Positions 32,981-41,741 of a DNA stretch of 45,932 nucleotides are shown piece by piece. Source of the stretch: an uncultured Bacilli bacterium (GTDB lineage: Bacteria > Bacillota_I > Bacilli_A > RF39 > UBA660); contig CALVSC010000004.1 of the NCBI GenBank assembly GCA_944358855.1, forward strand, positions 1 to 45,932, written 5' to 3'. Each line of letters opens with the position of its first letter. Positions within the stretch are counted from its first letter, which is position 1. A program made the translations under genes and the position numbers. Below the pieces are notes generated by a model. It was given only the letters and a program-made list of their open reading frames with translations, was not told the DNA's origin and did not search any database.

Positions 32981-34333
32981 TTATTCAACAATTCTAACAT
33001 TAACTTTCTTTGTCTTAGGAGTATATGTAAGTCTCGAGTCTGTTTTCTCAACAAAAACTTCAACTTCATATTCACCAGGTGTATAATCTTCTAAGTCAAC
33101 ATAAGCAACAATAGAACTTGCATCAATATTATTAACGATATCACTACTTCCACTAACAGAAACAGTAACAGAAGTATCATCTGCCGACAATGCCTGAACA
33201 GACAATCCATCACCCAGATTTCTAAACTCAATTGTATTAACTGTAAATTCTTTAGTTACAGAATTAGCCACTTTAACATCAACAGTAATTGTTTTTTCAC
33301 TAATATCAGTAATACCTTTTGGACGTTTCAAAGTAACTGTATACTTCTTATCCTTCTCTAATCCCTTAACATCTACTTCTACTTCTAATTCCTCAATCTT
33401 ATCAACTGCTGCTTGTTGTCCATAAATAGTAACTGTAGAAACATTGGTATCTAAAGATTGAATAGACTTACCAAATGCTAATTTACCAGTTGGAACAACC
33501 TTAATAGGAACCTCTTTATGAGGAGAAGTAATTGTGATTTTAGCATCTACAGTAGATGGAACAATTTCAACATTAACACGTTTACCATTTTCATCATAAG
33601 CAACTAAAGGAACATCTTTAAGAGTAATTTCGCCAGCTTTAGGATTAGCAATCTCATCAACATCAACTAAAGCACGAACCGTTGCTACTTTATCTAATTT
33701 ATATTGTGCTCCTTTTACAATAACTTCACTACGATCAAGTTCAACATCATCAATATATAATTTACTATCTAAATTATCTTGATGTAAAATATCAACAGTT
33801 AAACTCTTATTCTCACTAACTTTCTCATAAATAGTAACCGTTACTTCAGATGGATCTAATCGATAATCCAAAGAACTAAGCCTTTGAGAATATTCTAATT
33901 TTACTTTATGATTACCAGGCTTTAATCCAGTTAAATCCACACTAACTCCTCTAGAAGGTGCTTGTTTAGCCAAGAAAATATGTCTTCTTTGACCAATTAA
34001 AGTAATATCAACAGTTTTAGGTAACCCTTCAACTACATATAACTCTTCATTATAAATAGCTTCTACTGGCTCATCATATAAAACTTCAGCATATTGGTCA
34101 ATCATAATATTAGATTCCTGATCAATAATAACAAAAACACCAAAAGCTAATATTAAACTAACAACTATTAAAGTACCTTTTTTTCCAGCAATACGATCAA
34201 AATTCTTTGTACTTCCTTTAAAGAATTCTGCCACTTTTAACATAAATTTGGTTATGGGAGTAATTAACCATTTATCAAAGAACTTTCCTACAAGACGGAA
34301 GAAAGCTCCAAATCCTCTACTTATCTTCTTCAT
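32981..34333 (-). CDS. cdaR: CdaR (YbbR-domain) regulator of diadenylate cyclase
   Basis: About 450 residues: a basic amphipathic N-terminus, one transmembrane helix (about residues 50-70; GTLIVVSLILAFGVFVIIDQ), then four YbbR repeats outside the membrane. The repeats share a pattern of (E/D)xxxxxVxGxxxxVDKI(E/D)xVxVxVDVxGLxKD, for example SNVSTVTIYG-like QAAVDKIEELEVEVDVKGL. CdaR controls CdaA activity in bacilli. The start is ambiguous: ATG 34333 (MKKISRG, with AGGA upstream) is preferred over ATG 34348 (MRKRYMKK). Both overlap the end of cdaA, so translation is coupled. A terminator follows. Confidence 0.92.
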   Translation of the reverse strand: MKKISRGFGAFFRLVGKFFDKWLITPITKFMLKVAEFFKGSTKNFDRIAGKKGTLIVVSLILAFGVFVIIDQESNIMIDQYAEVLYDEPVEAIYNEELYVVEGLPKTVDITLIGQRRHIFLAKQAPSRGVSVDLTGLKPGNHKVKLEYSQRLSSLDYRLDPSEVTVTIYEKVSENKSLTVDILHQDNLDSKLYIDDVELDRSEVIVKGAQYKLDKVATVRALVDVDEIANPKAGEITLKDVPLVAYDENGKRVNVEIVPSTVDAKITITSPHKEVPIKVVPTGKLAFGKSIQSLDTNVSTVTIYGQQAAVDKIEELEVEVDVKGLEKDKKYTVTLKRPKGITDISEKTITVDVKVANSVTKEFTVNTIEFRNLGDGLSVQALSADDTSVTVSVSGSSDIVNNIDASSIVAYVDLEDYTPGEYEVEVFVEKTDSRLTYTPKTKKVNVRIVE

Positions 34334-35147
34334 ATATCTCTTCCTCATCTATCTCTTCATCAAAATCAACTTCTTGTTTAGGACGAAGTTCGTCAATTAA
34401 CATCATACGAACATCATCAAGAGTCAAGTTATATAGCATTTCTCCCTTTAATGCTATAGAAACTCTTCCTGTTTCCTCAGAAACCACTAAACAAATAGCA
34501 TCCGTCTGTTCAGATAAACCTAAAGCTGCTCTATGTCTTGTACCAAGTCTACGATTTAATTTAGGACTGTTACTAGTTGGAAAAACAGCTCCGGCACAAC
34601 TAATTCTATTTCCTTGAATAATAACACCACCATCACAGAATGGATTACCTTTAAAGAATATAGAAACTAATAAATCACTAGAAATATCAGCATATATTTT
34701 TTTAGCTTTCTCAATATACTTACTTAAACTAATATCTCTTTCTATAACGATTAGAGCACCAATTCTTTCTTTTCTCATATAATCAACAGCGTTTACAACT
34801 TCATAAACCAAATGCTCTCTCTCATCAACCGTTAAAGTCTTATGTCTACCGAGCAACTGACTACGACCCAATTGTTCCAAAATAGCTCTAATCTCAGGTT
34901 GGAAAATAACTATAATAGCAATTGGTCCCCATTGAATAATATAATCAAGTAAAACTGAAACAGTAGTAAAATTTAACCAGTTACCAATCAAACTTAAAAT
35001 AATAACAAAGACAACACCCTTAAATATTAAAGACAGCTTTATATTATTTTTAATATTCTTTAAAATAAAATAAAATATTACCCAGACAATACATATATCT
35101 ATTAATTTTCTTAATAATGATAAAATATCAGTAATTGTTATCGACAT
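34317..35147 (-). CDS. cdaA: Diadenylate cyclase CdaA (c-di-AMP synthase)
   Basis: A 276-residue membrane enzyme that joins two ATP into cyclic di-AMP, the messenger for potassium and cell-wall homeostasis. It has three N-terminal transmembrane helices (about 12-30, 38-57, 65-82), then the DAC domain with NPFCDGGVIIQGN and LGTRHRAALGLSE. The RHR motif (204-206) is intact. The usual D-G-A reads D-G-G (172-174). The C-terminus is very acidic (DFDEEIDEEEIYEEDK). It has TTGGAGGG upstream and lies 20 bases after the 121-residue membrane gene, with cdaR overlapping its end. Confidence 0.95.
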   Translation of the reverse strand: MSITITDILSLLRKLIDICIVWVIFYFILKNIKNNIKLSLIFKGVVFVIILSLIGNWLNFTTVSVLLDYIIQWGPIAIIVIFQPEIRAILEQLGRSQLLGRHKTLTVDEREHLVYEVVNAVDYMRKERIGALIVIERDISLSKYIEKAKKIYADISSDLLVSIFFKGNPFCDGGVIIQGNRISCAGAVFPTSNSPKLNRRLGTRHRAALGLSEQTDAICLVVSEETGRVSIALKGEMLYNLTLDDVRMMLIDELRPKQEVDFDEEIDEEEIYEEDK

Positions 35148-35167
35148 CTAATCCCTCCAAGTTTTAA

Positions 35168-35533
35168 TCATTGCTTATTAGCAGGTTTTTCTGCAGTAGT
35201 ATTTTCTGCAGCCACATTTATATTAGTAGACGCTGGCGTCACAACTGTTGCACCAGTAAGTTTAGCAATATCTTCATTACTAACGACATCTCCCAATTCA
35301 GAATTCATAACAGTAGGCATTTCTTGAACTACTGGTTGTATATTCTGTGTAGTAGCCACATCAGATACGCTAGCATACATTTTATTTTGTTTATCAGCAA
35401 GTTCTTTTCGTTTCATTGTTTCTTCAGCTAAATAACCAATACAAGCACAAATTCCGATGATACCCACTACCAGAACAACTATATATACAGGTCCTGATAA
35501 TACATCCCGGAAAAATGAAATAATAATATCCAA
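35168..35533 (-). CDS. Small single-pass membrane protein at the head of the cdaA operon
   Basis: Not recognised. From a TTG at 35533 the product is 121 residues: a hydrophobic start and one transmembrane helix (about residues 14-35, VYIVVLVVGIIGICACIGYL), a basic/charged stretch (EETMKRKELADKQN), then a low-complexity Val/Thr/Ala/Glu-rich tail ending AEKPANKQ. The TTG is chosen because GGGGTGG is five bases upstream. The in-frame ATGs upstream (35575, 35554) have no SD and sit in the promoter. RNA starts close to the SD, giving a leader of only about 13 bases. It is 20 bases upstream of cdaA on the same strand, so probably co-transcribed. Confidence 0.6.
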   Translation of the reverse strand: MDIIISFFRDVLSGPVYIVVLVVGIIGICACIGYLAEETMKRKELADKQNKMYASVSDVATTQNIQPVVQEMPTVMNSELGDVVSNEDIAKLTGATVVTPASTNINVAAENTTAEKPANKQ

Positions 35534-35552
35534 GAATACCACCCCTATTCTC

Positions 35553-35558
35553 ATTATA
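35553..35558 (-). promoter_or_regulatory. Candidate -10 of the cdaA operon
   Basis: The minus strand reads TATAAT (35558-35553), ten or so bases before the GGGGTGG SD. TTGTTT upstream (35587-35582) is too far (23 bases) to be a normal -35. Confidence 0.45.
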
Positions 35559-35586
35559 ATGATATCATTTTTCATAATAAAAAACA

Positions 35587-35609
35587 ATAAAAATCAATCT
35601 TATGATTGA
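35587..35609 (-). terminator. Terminator downstream of tRNA-Thr
   Basis: On the minus strand TCAATC (35609-35604), an ATAA loop and GATTGA (35599-35594), then TTTTTATTG. Confidence 0.78.
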
Positions 35610-35651
35610 CTCATCTATAAAAAGGTTGTTTATTCAAACCGTACATCCCAA

Positions 35652-35727
<76 letters not shown>

Positions 35728-35730
35728 ATA

Positions 35731-35757
35731 TAAAAAAAGATACAAAAACATTGTATC
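35731..35757 (-). terminator. Terminator of the DUF378 gene, overlapping a candidate tRNA promoter
   Basis: On the minus strand GATACAA (35757-35751), a five-base loop and TTGTATC (35745-35739), then seven U's (35738-35732). A TG-A-TACAAT extended -10 (35758-35750) that could drive the tRNA gene lies in the 5' arm. Confidence 0.75.
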
Positions 35758-35792
35758 ACTTTTCTAAATCTTTGAAAACCTTTTTACAAAAA

Positions 35793-35993
35793 TTATTTGC
35801 TTTCAATATGATTAAATAGGATGCCAATATTAACTAATCCAGCAATCCCAACAATAGTATATATGATTCTACTAAATAAAGAGCCAGTACCAAAAATTGT
35901 ATCAACTAAATTAAAATCTAGGATACCTATAAGTCCCCAATTAATAGCTCCAATAATAGTAAAAACCAACAATATTTTTTGAACAGTTTCCAT
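35793..35993 (-). CDS. DUF378 (YuzA-like) small membrane protein
   Basis: A 66-residue protein with two transmembrane helices. The N-terminal half METVQKILLVFTIIGAINWGLIGI is the DUF378 signature (G-A-I-N-W-G), followed by DFNLVDTIFG, a short loop and a second helix (RIIYTIVGIAGLVNI). Function is unknown for the family. Good RBS (AGGAGG), own promoter and terminator. Confidence 0.9.
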   Translation of the reverse strand: METVQKILLVFTIIGAINWGLIGILDFNLVDTIFGTGSLFSRIIYTIVGIAGLVNIGILFNHIESK

Positions 35994-36011
35994 ATTATCC
36001 CTCCTAAATAT

Positions 36012-36041
36012 AGAATATCCAAAAAATAATTATTTATACAA
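36012..36041 (-). promoter_or_regulatory. Promoter of the DUF378 gene
   Basis: The minus strand has TTGTAT (36041-36036), an 18-base spacer and TATTCT (36017-36012), about 15 bases before the RBS. The -35 overlaps the U-tract of the NlpC/P60 gene's terminator. Confidence 0.6.
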
Positions 36042-36067
36042 AAAAGAATCTAAATTTATTAGATTCT
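36040..36067 (-). terminator. Terminator of the NlpC/P60 gene
   Basis: On the minus strand AGAATCTAA (36067-36059), a five-base loop and TTAGATTCT (36053-36045), followed by a U-run. It overlaps the NlpC/P60 stop codon. Confidence 0.88.
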
Positions 36068-37087
36068 TCTAACCGCAATAACATGAGTTCCACTACCACG
36101 AGTCCAAGCAGCAACATCACTTGCAATAACACCTTGAACTGGATTCGTAGCGTGAACCATTTGACCATTACCAGTATAAATAGCAGTATGAGTAGGATTC
36201 CCAGCTGAATATCCCCAAATAAGAATATCACCTGGTTGAGCAGACTCATAACTAACTAAAACACCATCATTCATTTGTGTTGAACTACTTCTACTAATAG
36301 AAATACCTATTTGACTATATAAATATTGAACAAAACCACTACAATCAAAACCACTAGGTGTATTACCACCAGCAACATAAGGGCTACCTACAAGAGAATA
36401 AGCAAGTTGTACTAAAGCATTCATATCACCTGATGGTAAAATATTATTTTGATAATTTTGATTAATGGTAGGTTCTAAAACAGGTTCAGGCTTTGCATTT
36501 ACTTCAACAGAATAAGTAACAGACGATGTATTTCCATATTTATCAATTGCTTTAACAACCACTTGATAACTACCTGGAACATTAGTATCTACATTACTTT
36601 CAATTGTATAATAATTTGTAGCATCATCTAAAACTTCATCTTTCTGTTGATAAGAAATATCACCATCAACCTTATCATAAACAGAAGTTAAATTATTAAA
36701 AGCATCAAAAGAATCACCCTCGGTCAATGTAATAACATCTTCTTTAAGCTCAATCTCTGGCGCAATAGTATCTTTTACCTCAACAATAATAGACACTTCT
36801 TTAATAACCTGATCTTTTTCAACTTCAACAATAACTTCTTGTGGTCCTACTACATTTGTATCAATATCTTTTTTAATAGATACAATATCACCGTCAATAT
36901 CGTCAACAACTTCACGAATATCATAATTGGGACTACCATATTCTATCATAGCTGTTTTAGAAACTTTTACATCAATACTATTATAAATATGATAATATTC
37001 ATAAAAATAATGAAACATCAATCCTATAAATAGTACAAACGTAACAACTAAAAGCTTACGTTTCGACGGTAAATTTTCAATTTTCAT
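36059..37087 (-). CDS. Secreted or membrane-anchored NlpC/P60 peptidoglycan hydrolase with Ig-like repeats
   Basis: A 342-residue protein with a basic start and a transmembrane/signal anchor (about 11-28). Two to three Ig-like or DUF5011-type repeats follow (about 35-197; for example DTIAPEIELKEDVITLTEGDSFDAF and VPGSYQVVVKAIDKYGNTSSVTYSVEV). The C-terminal NlpC/P60 domain (about 222-342) shows GSPYVAGGNTPSGFDCSGFVQYLY with Cys249, PTHTAIY with His300 and MVHATNP with His312. These papain-fold enzymes cut D-Glu-meso-DAP or related peptide bonds in stem peptides. It has a perfect-consensus promoter and its own terminator, which suggests high expression. Confidence 0.92.
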   Translation of the reverse strand: MKIENLPSKRKLLVVTFVLFIGLMFHYFYEYYHIYNSIDVKVSKTAMIEYGSPNYDIREVVDDIDGDIVSIKKDIDTNVVGPQEVIVEVEKDQVIKEVSIIVEVKDTIAPEIELKEDVITLTEGDSFDAFNNLTSVYDKVDGDISYQQKDEVLDDATNYYTIESNVDTNVPGSYQVVVKAIDKYGNTSSVTYSVEVNAKPEPVLEPTINQNYQNNILPSGDMNALVQLAYSLVGSPYVAGGNTPSGFDCSGFVQYLYSQIGISISRSSSTQMNDGVLVSYESAQPGDILIWGYSAGNPTHTAIYTGNGQMVHATNPVQGVIASDVAAWTRGSGTHVIAVRRI

Positions 37088-37113
37088 ACATATCTCCCCC
37101 TGAGATAACGTAT

Positions 37114-37142
37114 ATTATAACATATTGATTAAAACTTGTCAA
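37114..37142 (-). promoter_or_regulatory. Consensus promoter of the NlpC/P60 gene
   Basis: The minus strand has TTGACA (37142-37137), a 17-base spacer and TATAAT (37119-37114), with TG-T before the -10: a full sigma-A consensus plus extended -10. Confidence 0.92.
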
Positions 37143-37166
37143 AAATCATCACCTGAATTCAAATAA

Positions 37167-37598
37167 TTATAAATACTTTTTAAGTTCCTTTTCTGCTTTT
37201 TTCTGAAACTTTAAAAACTCCTTAGCCATATTCAAATCCTCTTTATCAATATCATCACTTGCTGATTTAATACGTTTCTCCATCTCTAACTGTCCCATCA
37301 CAAGTCCTTGCACCAACATCTCAGCCATACTAGCATCACTATTATCAGAAATCACTTCTTTAAAAATCCCCATAGAAGACATCATTTTGGTCATAGTTGA
37401 CTCATCTTCTACCTTTTTATCTAAAGATAACAACTTATCACGACTCATTTCTAAAAAAGAAGAATACTCATCTCTTACCTTTTCAATACTCCCTATAATT
37501 TTATTATCCTTCCCTTTCAAATACTCCAAAACCTTCTCACAAGCAAAATGCCCCATCGAAGCATCTTTATATATTTTTTCCAATAATTCACAATCCAT
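37167..37598 (-). CDS. Unknown helical 143-residue protein
   Basis: Not recognised. It is an all-helical, charged, soluble protein: MDCELLEKIYKDASMGHFACEKVLEYL at the start, a central EYSSFLEMSRDKLLSLDKKVEDES, a Met-rich segment (TKMMSSMGIFKEV; MAEMLVQGLVMGQLEMEK) and a Lys/Glu-rich end. The pattern of two or three long helices with Met/Glu/His suggests a ferritin-like or DUF2383-like bundle, but no metal-binding E-x-x-H pairs are clear. The start at 37598 follows GAGGTG; a GTG three codons earlier lies in the SD. A TATAAT (37617-37612) precedes it. Confidence 0.6.
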   Translation of the reverse strand: MDCELLEKIYKDASMGHFACEKVLEYLKGKDNKIIGSIEKVRDEYSSFLEMSRDKLLSLDKKVEDESTMTKMMSSMGIFKEVISDNSDASMAEMLVQGLVMGQLEMEKRIKSASDDIDKEDLNMAKEFLKFQKKAEKELKKYL

Positions 37599-37720
37599 AT
37601 TAATCACCTCAATTATAGTATGAACACTATATCAAACTTTATACAAAAAAAGAAGCACATTAAATGTCGAAAAGTGTATCAAAACAGCAAAAGAAAAAAG
37701 ATAAAATATATAAAAGCACA

Positions 37721-37747
37721 AAAAAAGATACTATTTAAAGTATCTTT
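37721..37747 (-). terminator. Terminator of the pflB-pflA operon
   Basis: On the minus strand AAAGATACT (37747-37739), a six-base loop and AGTATCTTT (37732-37724), then a U-run. It overlaps the pflA stop. Confidence 0.88.
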
Positions 37748-38441
37748 TTTGGAAATAATCGTATAGTTGATTACATTTATCTTTATCCATATCATCTTTA
37801 TCTTCATAAGGATAAGAAATTCCTAACTTTATATATTTTTCTCTACCTAGCCTATGAAACGGAAGAAAGTCAACTCTTTCTATATTATGAATATGTTGCA
37901 AATAAGAAACCAAACTATCCATATATTCATAACTATCTGTAATTCCCGGAACAACAACTTGTCTAATCCAAATTTTTTTATTAAGTTTATTGCAAACATC
38001 AATAAAATGTTCCACTTCTTTCATTTCCATACCAGTAATTTCTCTGTATCCTTCAGGAGTAGTATGTTTCACATCTAAAAGAATTAAATCCACATAAGAT
38101 AACAATTCTTCATAATCACCAAGTCCAACACCAGAAGTATCCAAAGCTATGTGAACATTTTTTTCTTTCAACAATTTACAAACCTCTATAATATAATCTT
38201 TTTGTAAAAGAGGTTCTCCTCCTGAGAAAGTAACGCCACCATTATTTCTAAAATAAGGTTCGCATCGCATAATTCGTTTAACTAACTCTTCAGGAGTATA
38301 ATTATCATCTCTTCTTTTCCACATTTCTGGATTATGACAATATTTACAGCGTAACATACATCCATTAAAGAAGACTACACAGCGAATACCAGGTCCATCG
38401 ACAAGTCCAAAAGTTTCAATAGAATCAATACTAGCTTTCAT
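37731..38441 (-). CDS. pflA: Pyruvate formate-lyase activating enzyme
   Basis: A 236-residue radical SAM enzyme that installs the glycyl radical on PflB under anaerobic conditions. The cluster motif CMLRCKYC (Cys-x3-Cys-x2-Cys) is in VVFFNGCMLRCKYCHNPEMW, preceded by ETFGLVDGPGIR. GGVTFSGGEPLLQ is the SAM-binding GGE motif, and LLDVKHTTPEGYREITG, IRQVVVPGITDS and LPFHRLGREKY follow. It lies two bases after pflB on the same strand, the usual order, and shares its promoter. Confidence 0.97.
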   Translation of the reverse strand: MKASIDSIETFGLVDGPGIRCVVFFNGCMLRCKYCHNPEMWKRRDDNYTPEELVKRIMRCEPYFRNNGGVTFSGGEPLLQKDYIIEVCKLLKEKNVHIALDTSGVGLGDYEELLSYVDLILLDVKHTTPEGYREITGMEMKEVEHFIDVCNKLNKKIWIRQVVVPGITDSYEYMDSLVSYLQHIHNIERVDFLPFHRLGREKYIKLGISYPYEDKDDMDKDKCNQLYDYFQKRYFK

Positions 38442-38443
38442 AA

Positions 38444-40684
38444 TTACATTTTCTCATGGAATGTTCTTGCGATAACTTCCTCTTGTTGCTTTCTAGTTAA
38501 TTTGTTAAATCTTACAGCGTATCCAGAAACACGAATAGTAAGTAATGGATATTTATCAGGATGATCCATAGCATCAATTAATGTTTCACGATTTAATACG
38601 TTAACATTTAAGTGATGTGCTCCTTGAACAAAATATCCGTCCATTAAGTTAACTAAATTTTCTACTCTTTCATCTGCTGTTTGTCCTAATGCATTTGGAA
38701 CAACTGAGAAAGTATTAGAAATACCATCACGACAGCAGTTTGCCCAATCTAATTTAGCAACAGAGTTCAAAGAAGCAATTGCTCCACTTTGATCTCTTCC
38801 ATGCATAGGGTTAGCACCTGGAGCAAAAGCAACACCAGCTTTTCTTCCATCAGGAGTAGCTCCTGTATTAGAACCATAAACTACATTTGAAGTAATCGTT
38901 AATACAGATAATGTTGGATGTGCATTTCTATAACATACATGAGAACTTAATTCTTTATAGAAAACATCTAAAATTTCTTTACCAATTTCATCTACTCTAT
39001 CATCATCGTTACCATATTTAGGGAAATCCCCTTCAATTTCAAAATCAACAGTAATTCCATCTTCATCACGAATTGGTTTTACCTTTGCATATTTAATAGC
39101 TGAAAGAGAATCTACTGCTACAGAAAAACCTGCAACACCATATGCCATCAAACGATTTACATAAGTATCATGTAATGCCATTTGACCAGCTTCATAAGCA
39201 TATTTATCATGCATGTAATGAATAATATTCATAGCATCAGAATAAATTCTAGCAACCTCATGCATCATTTTATAATAAGCTGTCTTAACTTTATCATAAT
39301 CTAAAACTTCATCAGTCATTTTTTCAAATCCAGGAATAACAAGTTCACGTTTAACCTCGTCAACTCCTCCATTAATAGCATATAATAAAGTTTTTGCTAA
39401 GTTACAACGAGCACCAAAGAATTGCATATCCTTACCAACACGCATTGCTGAAACACAGCAGGCAATAGCATAATCATCGCCCATACTTGGTCTCATAACA
39501 TCATCATTTTCATATTGAATTGAATCAGTAGCAATACTAACTTTAGCACAATATTTCTTCCAAGCTCTTGGTAAATCTTGTGCCCATAAAATAGTCATAT
39601 TTGGCTCTGGAGCACTCTCCAAATTCTCTAGAGTATGAACAATACGGAATGAAGTCTTATTAACCATAGACTTTCCTTCACTAGTAATACCACCTAAAGA
39701 ACAAGTTACCCAAGTTGGATCTCCAGAGAATAATTCGTCATATTCAGGAGTTCTCAAATGACGAGCTGCTCTTAATTTAATAACAAATTGATCAATAATC
39801 TCTTGTGCAGCTTCTTCAGTTAAAGTTCCATTCTTTAAATCTCTTTCAAAATAAATATCAAAGAAAGCATCTACTCTACCTAAAGACATTGCAGCACCAT
39901 TATCTTCTTTAATAGCTGCTAAATATCCAAAATAAGTCCATTGTACTGCCTCTTGAGCATTTTTAGCAGGTCCTGAAATATCAAAACCATATGTTGCAGC
40001 CATATCTTTAATTTCTTTTAATGCTCTATATTGCATAGAAATCTCTTCACGTAAACGAATAGTTTCATCATCCATAACAGTGATTTTCATATTATCAAAA
40101 TCGCTTTTCTTTTGAGCCATTAAATAATCGATACCATATAATGCAATTCTACGATAATCACCAATAATTCTACCACGTCCATAAGCATCAGGTAATCCAG
40201 TTAACAACTTATTATGACGAGCTTTTCTAATTTCTGTTGTATAAGCATCAAAAACACCATCGTTATGAGTTTTTACTAAATTGGTTTCTTTGATGAATTT
40301 TTCTAATTCAGGATTCATCTTATAACCATATGCATCTAATTCCTGATAAACCATCTTTATTCCACCTTTAGGAACAATACTTCTCTTTCCTAATTTATCA
40401 GTTTGAAGACCTACAATAACATCATCATCTTCACATATATATCCAGGAGCAAAAGCATTAATTCCAGCTGGGTGATCAACATCAATATCAATAACATGTT
40501 TCTTAACTTCCTCTAAACACATATCTTCATATACTTTTAAAACACGTTTTGTTTTTTCTGTTGGTCCACTTAAAAATGATTCATCACCATCATAAGCTGT
40601 ATAGTTTTTCTTAATGAAATCACTAACGTTAATTTCATTACACCATACACCCTCTTTAAAACCTTTCCATTGTTCTTGTTCCAT
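38444..40684 (-). CDS. pflB: Pyruvate formate-lyase (formate C-acetyltransferase)
   Basis: A 746-residue glycyl radical enzyme that converts pyruvate and CoA to acetyl-CoA and formate, so fermentative anaerobic metabolism. The adjacent active-site cysteines are in [26 protein letters not shown], and the glycyl radical site in [19 protein letters not shown] at the C-terminus. Length is typical. GAAGGTG precedes the ATG. It is followed immediately by pflA. Formate made here can feed Fhs, encoded elsewhere in the window. Confidence 0.98.
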   Translation of the reverse strand: MEQEQWKGFKEGVWCNEINVSDFIKKNYTAYDGDESFLSGPTEKTKRVLKVYEDMCLEEVKKHVIDIDVDHPAGINAFAPGYICEDDDVIVGLQTDKLGKRSIVPKGGIKMVYQELDAYGYKMNPELEKFIKETNLVKTHNDGVFDAYTTEIRKARHNKLLTGLPDAYGRGRIIGDYRRIALYGIDYLMAQKKSDFDNMKITVMDDETIRLREEISMQYRALKEIKDMAATYGFDISGPAKNAQEAVQWTYFGYLAAIKEDNGAAMSLGRVDAFFDIYFERDLKNGTLTEEAAQEIIDQFVIKLRAARHLRTPEYDELFSGDPTWVTCSLGGITSEGKSMVNKTSFRIVHTLENLESAPEPNMTILWAQDLPRAWKKYCAKVSIATDSIQYENDDVMRPSMGDDYAIACCVSAMRVGKDMQFFGARCNLAKTLLYAINGGVDEVKRELVIPGFEKMTDEVLDYDKVKTAYYKMMHEVARIYSDAMNIIHYMHDKYAYEAGQMALHDTYVNRLMAYGVAGFSVAVDSLSAIKYAKVKPIRDEDGITVDFEIEGDFPKYGNDDDRVDEIGKEILDVFYKELSSHVCYRNAHPTLSVLTITSNVVYGSNTGATPDGRKAGVAFAPGANPMHGRDQSGAIASLNSVAKLDWANCCRDGISNTFSVVPNALGQTADERVENLVNLMDGYFVQGAHHLNVNVLNRETLIDAMDHPDKYPLLTIRVSGYAVRFNKLTRKQQEEVIARTFHEKM

Positions 40685-40706
40685 CTATAATCACCTTCCC
40701 ATACGT

Positions 40707-40734
40707 ATTATATCATAATGAATATATTTTCCAA
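40707..40734 (-). promoter_or_regulatory. Promoter of pflB-pflA
   Basis: The minus strand has TTGGAA (40734-40729), a 16-base spacer and TATAAT (40712-40707) with TG-A before the -10. It diverges from the ssrA promoter. Confidence 0.75.
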
Positions 40735-40768
40735 ACGAAAACAACACTTTTTTGCAAAAGTTTACAGC

Positions 40769-40797
40769 TAGACTTTTCACTTACTATATGATATAAT
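40769..40797 (+). promoter_or_regulatory. Promoter of ssrA
   Basis: TAGACT (40769-40774), a 17-base spacer and TATAAT (40792-40797) with TG-A before the -10. The predicted start fits the mature 5' end at 40806. Confidence 0.78.
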
Positions 40798-40805
40798 CTA
40801 CCTAC

Positions 40806-41185
40806 GGGGCTGACCAGGTTTCGACGGGAATAATAGAGCATAGATGGCAAGTCGAAAGTCCACGTTACGGACACAAAAAAATAAACGCAAACAAAGCTAA
40901 AAATGCAGTTGCTAACATGTTTGGTGGAAACCAAACATTAGCATTTGCCTAATCGAAAAAAGGCCTGCGCTTTCTCTTATTTCTTACCTAGGAAATAACT
41001 GAAGGTTCATTTATTATAGGTTATAGCTATTTTTCTCCCAAAAAATAGAAAGAACAAAAGGGATAGTATATTATCTTGGTCGTTAACTACTTGGATACTA
41101 TACGAATATAATTAGTTAACTAAACTTGTAGAAGTTTATGTAGCTTTATTTTCGGACAGGAGTTCGATTCTCCTCAGCTCCACCA
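40806..41185 (+). ncRNA. ssrA: Transfer-messenger RNA (tmRNA)
   Basis: A 380-base tmRNA that rescues stalled ribosomes with SmpB. The 5' end GGGGCTGACCAGGTTTCGACGGG and 3' end GGAGTTCGATTCTCCTCAGCTCCACCA form the tRNA-like domain (acceptor GGGGCUG with CAGCUCC, encoded CCA). The tag ORF runs from resume codon GCA 40887 to TAA 40950-40952, 21 codons. It starts ANKAKNAVAN and ends GNQTLAFA. This is longer than in most Firmicutes and its LAFA end resembles Mollicutes tags. Pseudoknot-like segments fill the rest. Confidence 0.98.
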
Positions 41186-41224
41186 TTGACAATTTTGTTC
41201 AAAATATTTGAACTTTAAATATAT

Positions 41225-41253
41225 AAAGCCAATCGAAAGATTGGCTTTTTTTC
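41225..41253 (+). terminator. Terminator of ssrA
   Basis: AAAGCCAATC (41225-41234), a GAAA loop, GATTGGCTTT and a T-run form a ten-pair stem. Confidence 0.92.
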
Positions 41254-41282
41254 ATAAAAAAATCACATCCAAAGATGTGATT
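41254..41282 (-). terminator. Terminator of the rnr-smpB operon
   Basis: On the minus strand AATCACATC (41282-41274), a four-base loop and GATGTGATT (41269-41261), then a U-run (to 41254). It lies back to back with the ssrA terminator. Confidence 0.88.
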
Positions 41283-41296
41283 AATAATAACAATTA

Positions 41297-41737
41297 CTAC
41301 CCGTAATTTTTAACATTTCTTAAAGCTTCACGCTTCATATCTCTTTCTTTTATAGATTCTCTCTTATCATAATCTTTTTTACCACGACAAACACCTAAAG
41401 AAACTTTAAGAATATTATTTTTAAAATAAAGTTTTAAAGGTATCAACGTAAGTCCTTTCATAGTAATTGCTTCTTCTATTTTTTTTATTTCTTTCTTATG
41501 TAAAAGTAATTTTCTATTTCTCGTTTCTTCATGATTAAAAATATTTCCCTCTTTATAAGGAGAAACAAACATATTTAAAAGATAAACCTCATGATTTCTA
41601 ACAATACCATAACAATCTTTTATGTTACACTTCCCATCTCTTATAGACTTAATTTCTGTTCCTGTTAATACAATGCCAGCTTCAAAGGTTTCTTCTACAA
41701 AATAATCATGTTGTGCTTTTCGATTTATAATCTCCAT
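41297..41737 (-). CDS. smpB: SsrA-binding protein SmpB
   Basis: A 146-residue tmRNA partner. It opens [39 protein letters not shown], the classic SmpB N-terminus, continues [29 protein letters not shown], and has the basic tail [19 protein letters not shown]. The start at 41737 has TAGGAG seven bases upstream; an earlier in-frame start would overlap the CapA-like gene. It is convergent with ssrA, with two terminators back to back between them, and follows the CapA-like gene by four bases. Confidence 0.96.
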   Translation of the reverse strand: MEIINRKAQHDYFVEETFEAGIVLTGTEIKSIRDGKCNIKDCYGIVRNHEVYLLNMFVSPYKEGNIFNHEETRNRKLLLHKKEIKKIEEAITMKGLTLIPLKLYFKNNILKVSLGVCRGKKDYDKRESIKERDMKREALRNVKNYG

Positions 41738-41741
41738 ATTA

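Noticed and set aside
40713-40934. Minus-strand reading frame across the ssrA promoter and tag region
   Set aside because: It is the complement of the tmRNA promoter and tmRNA 5' part; no RBS and no protein-like composition.
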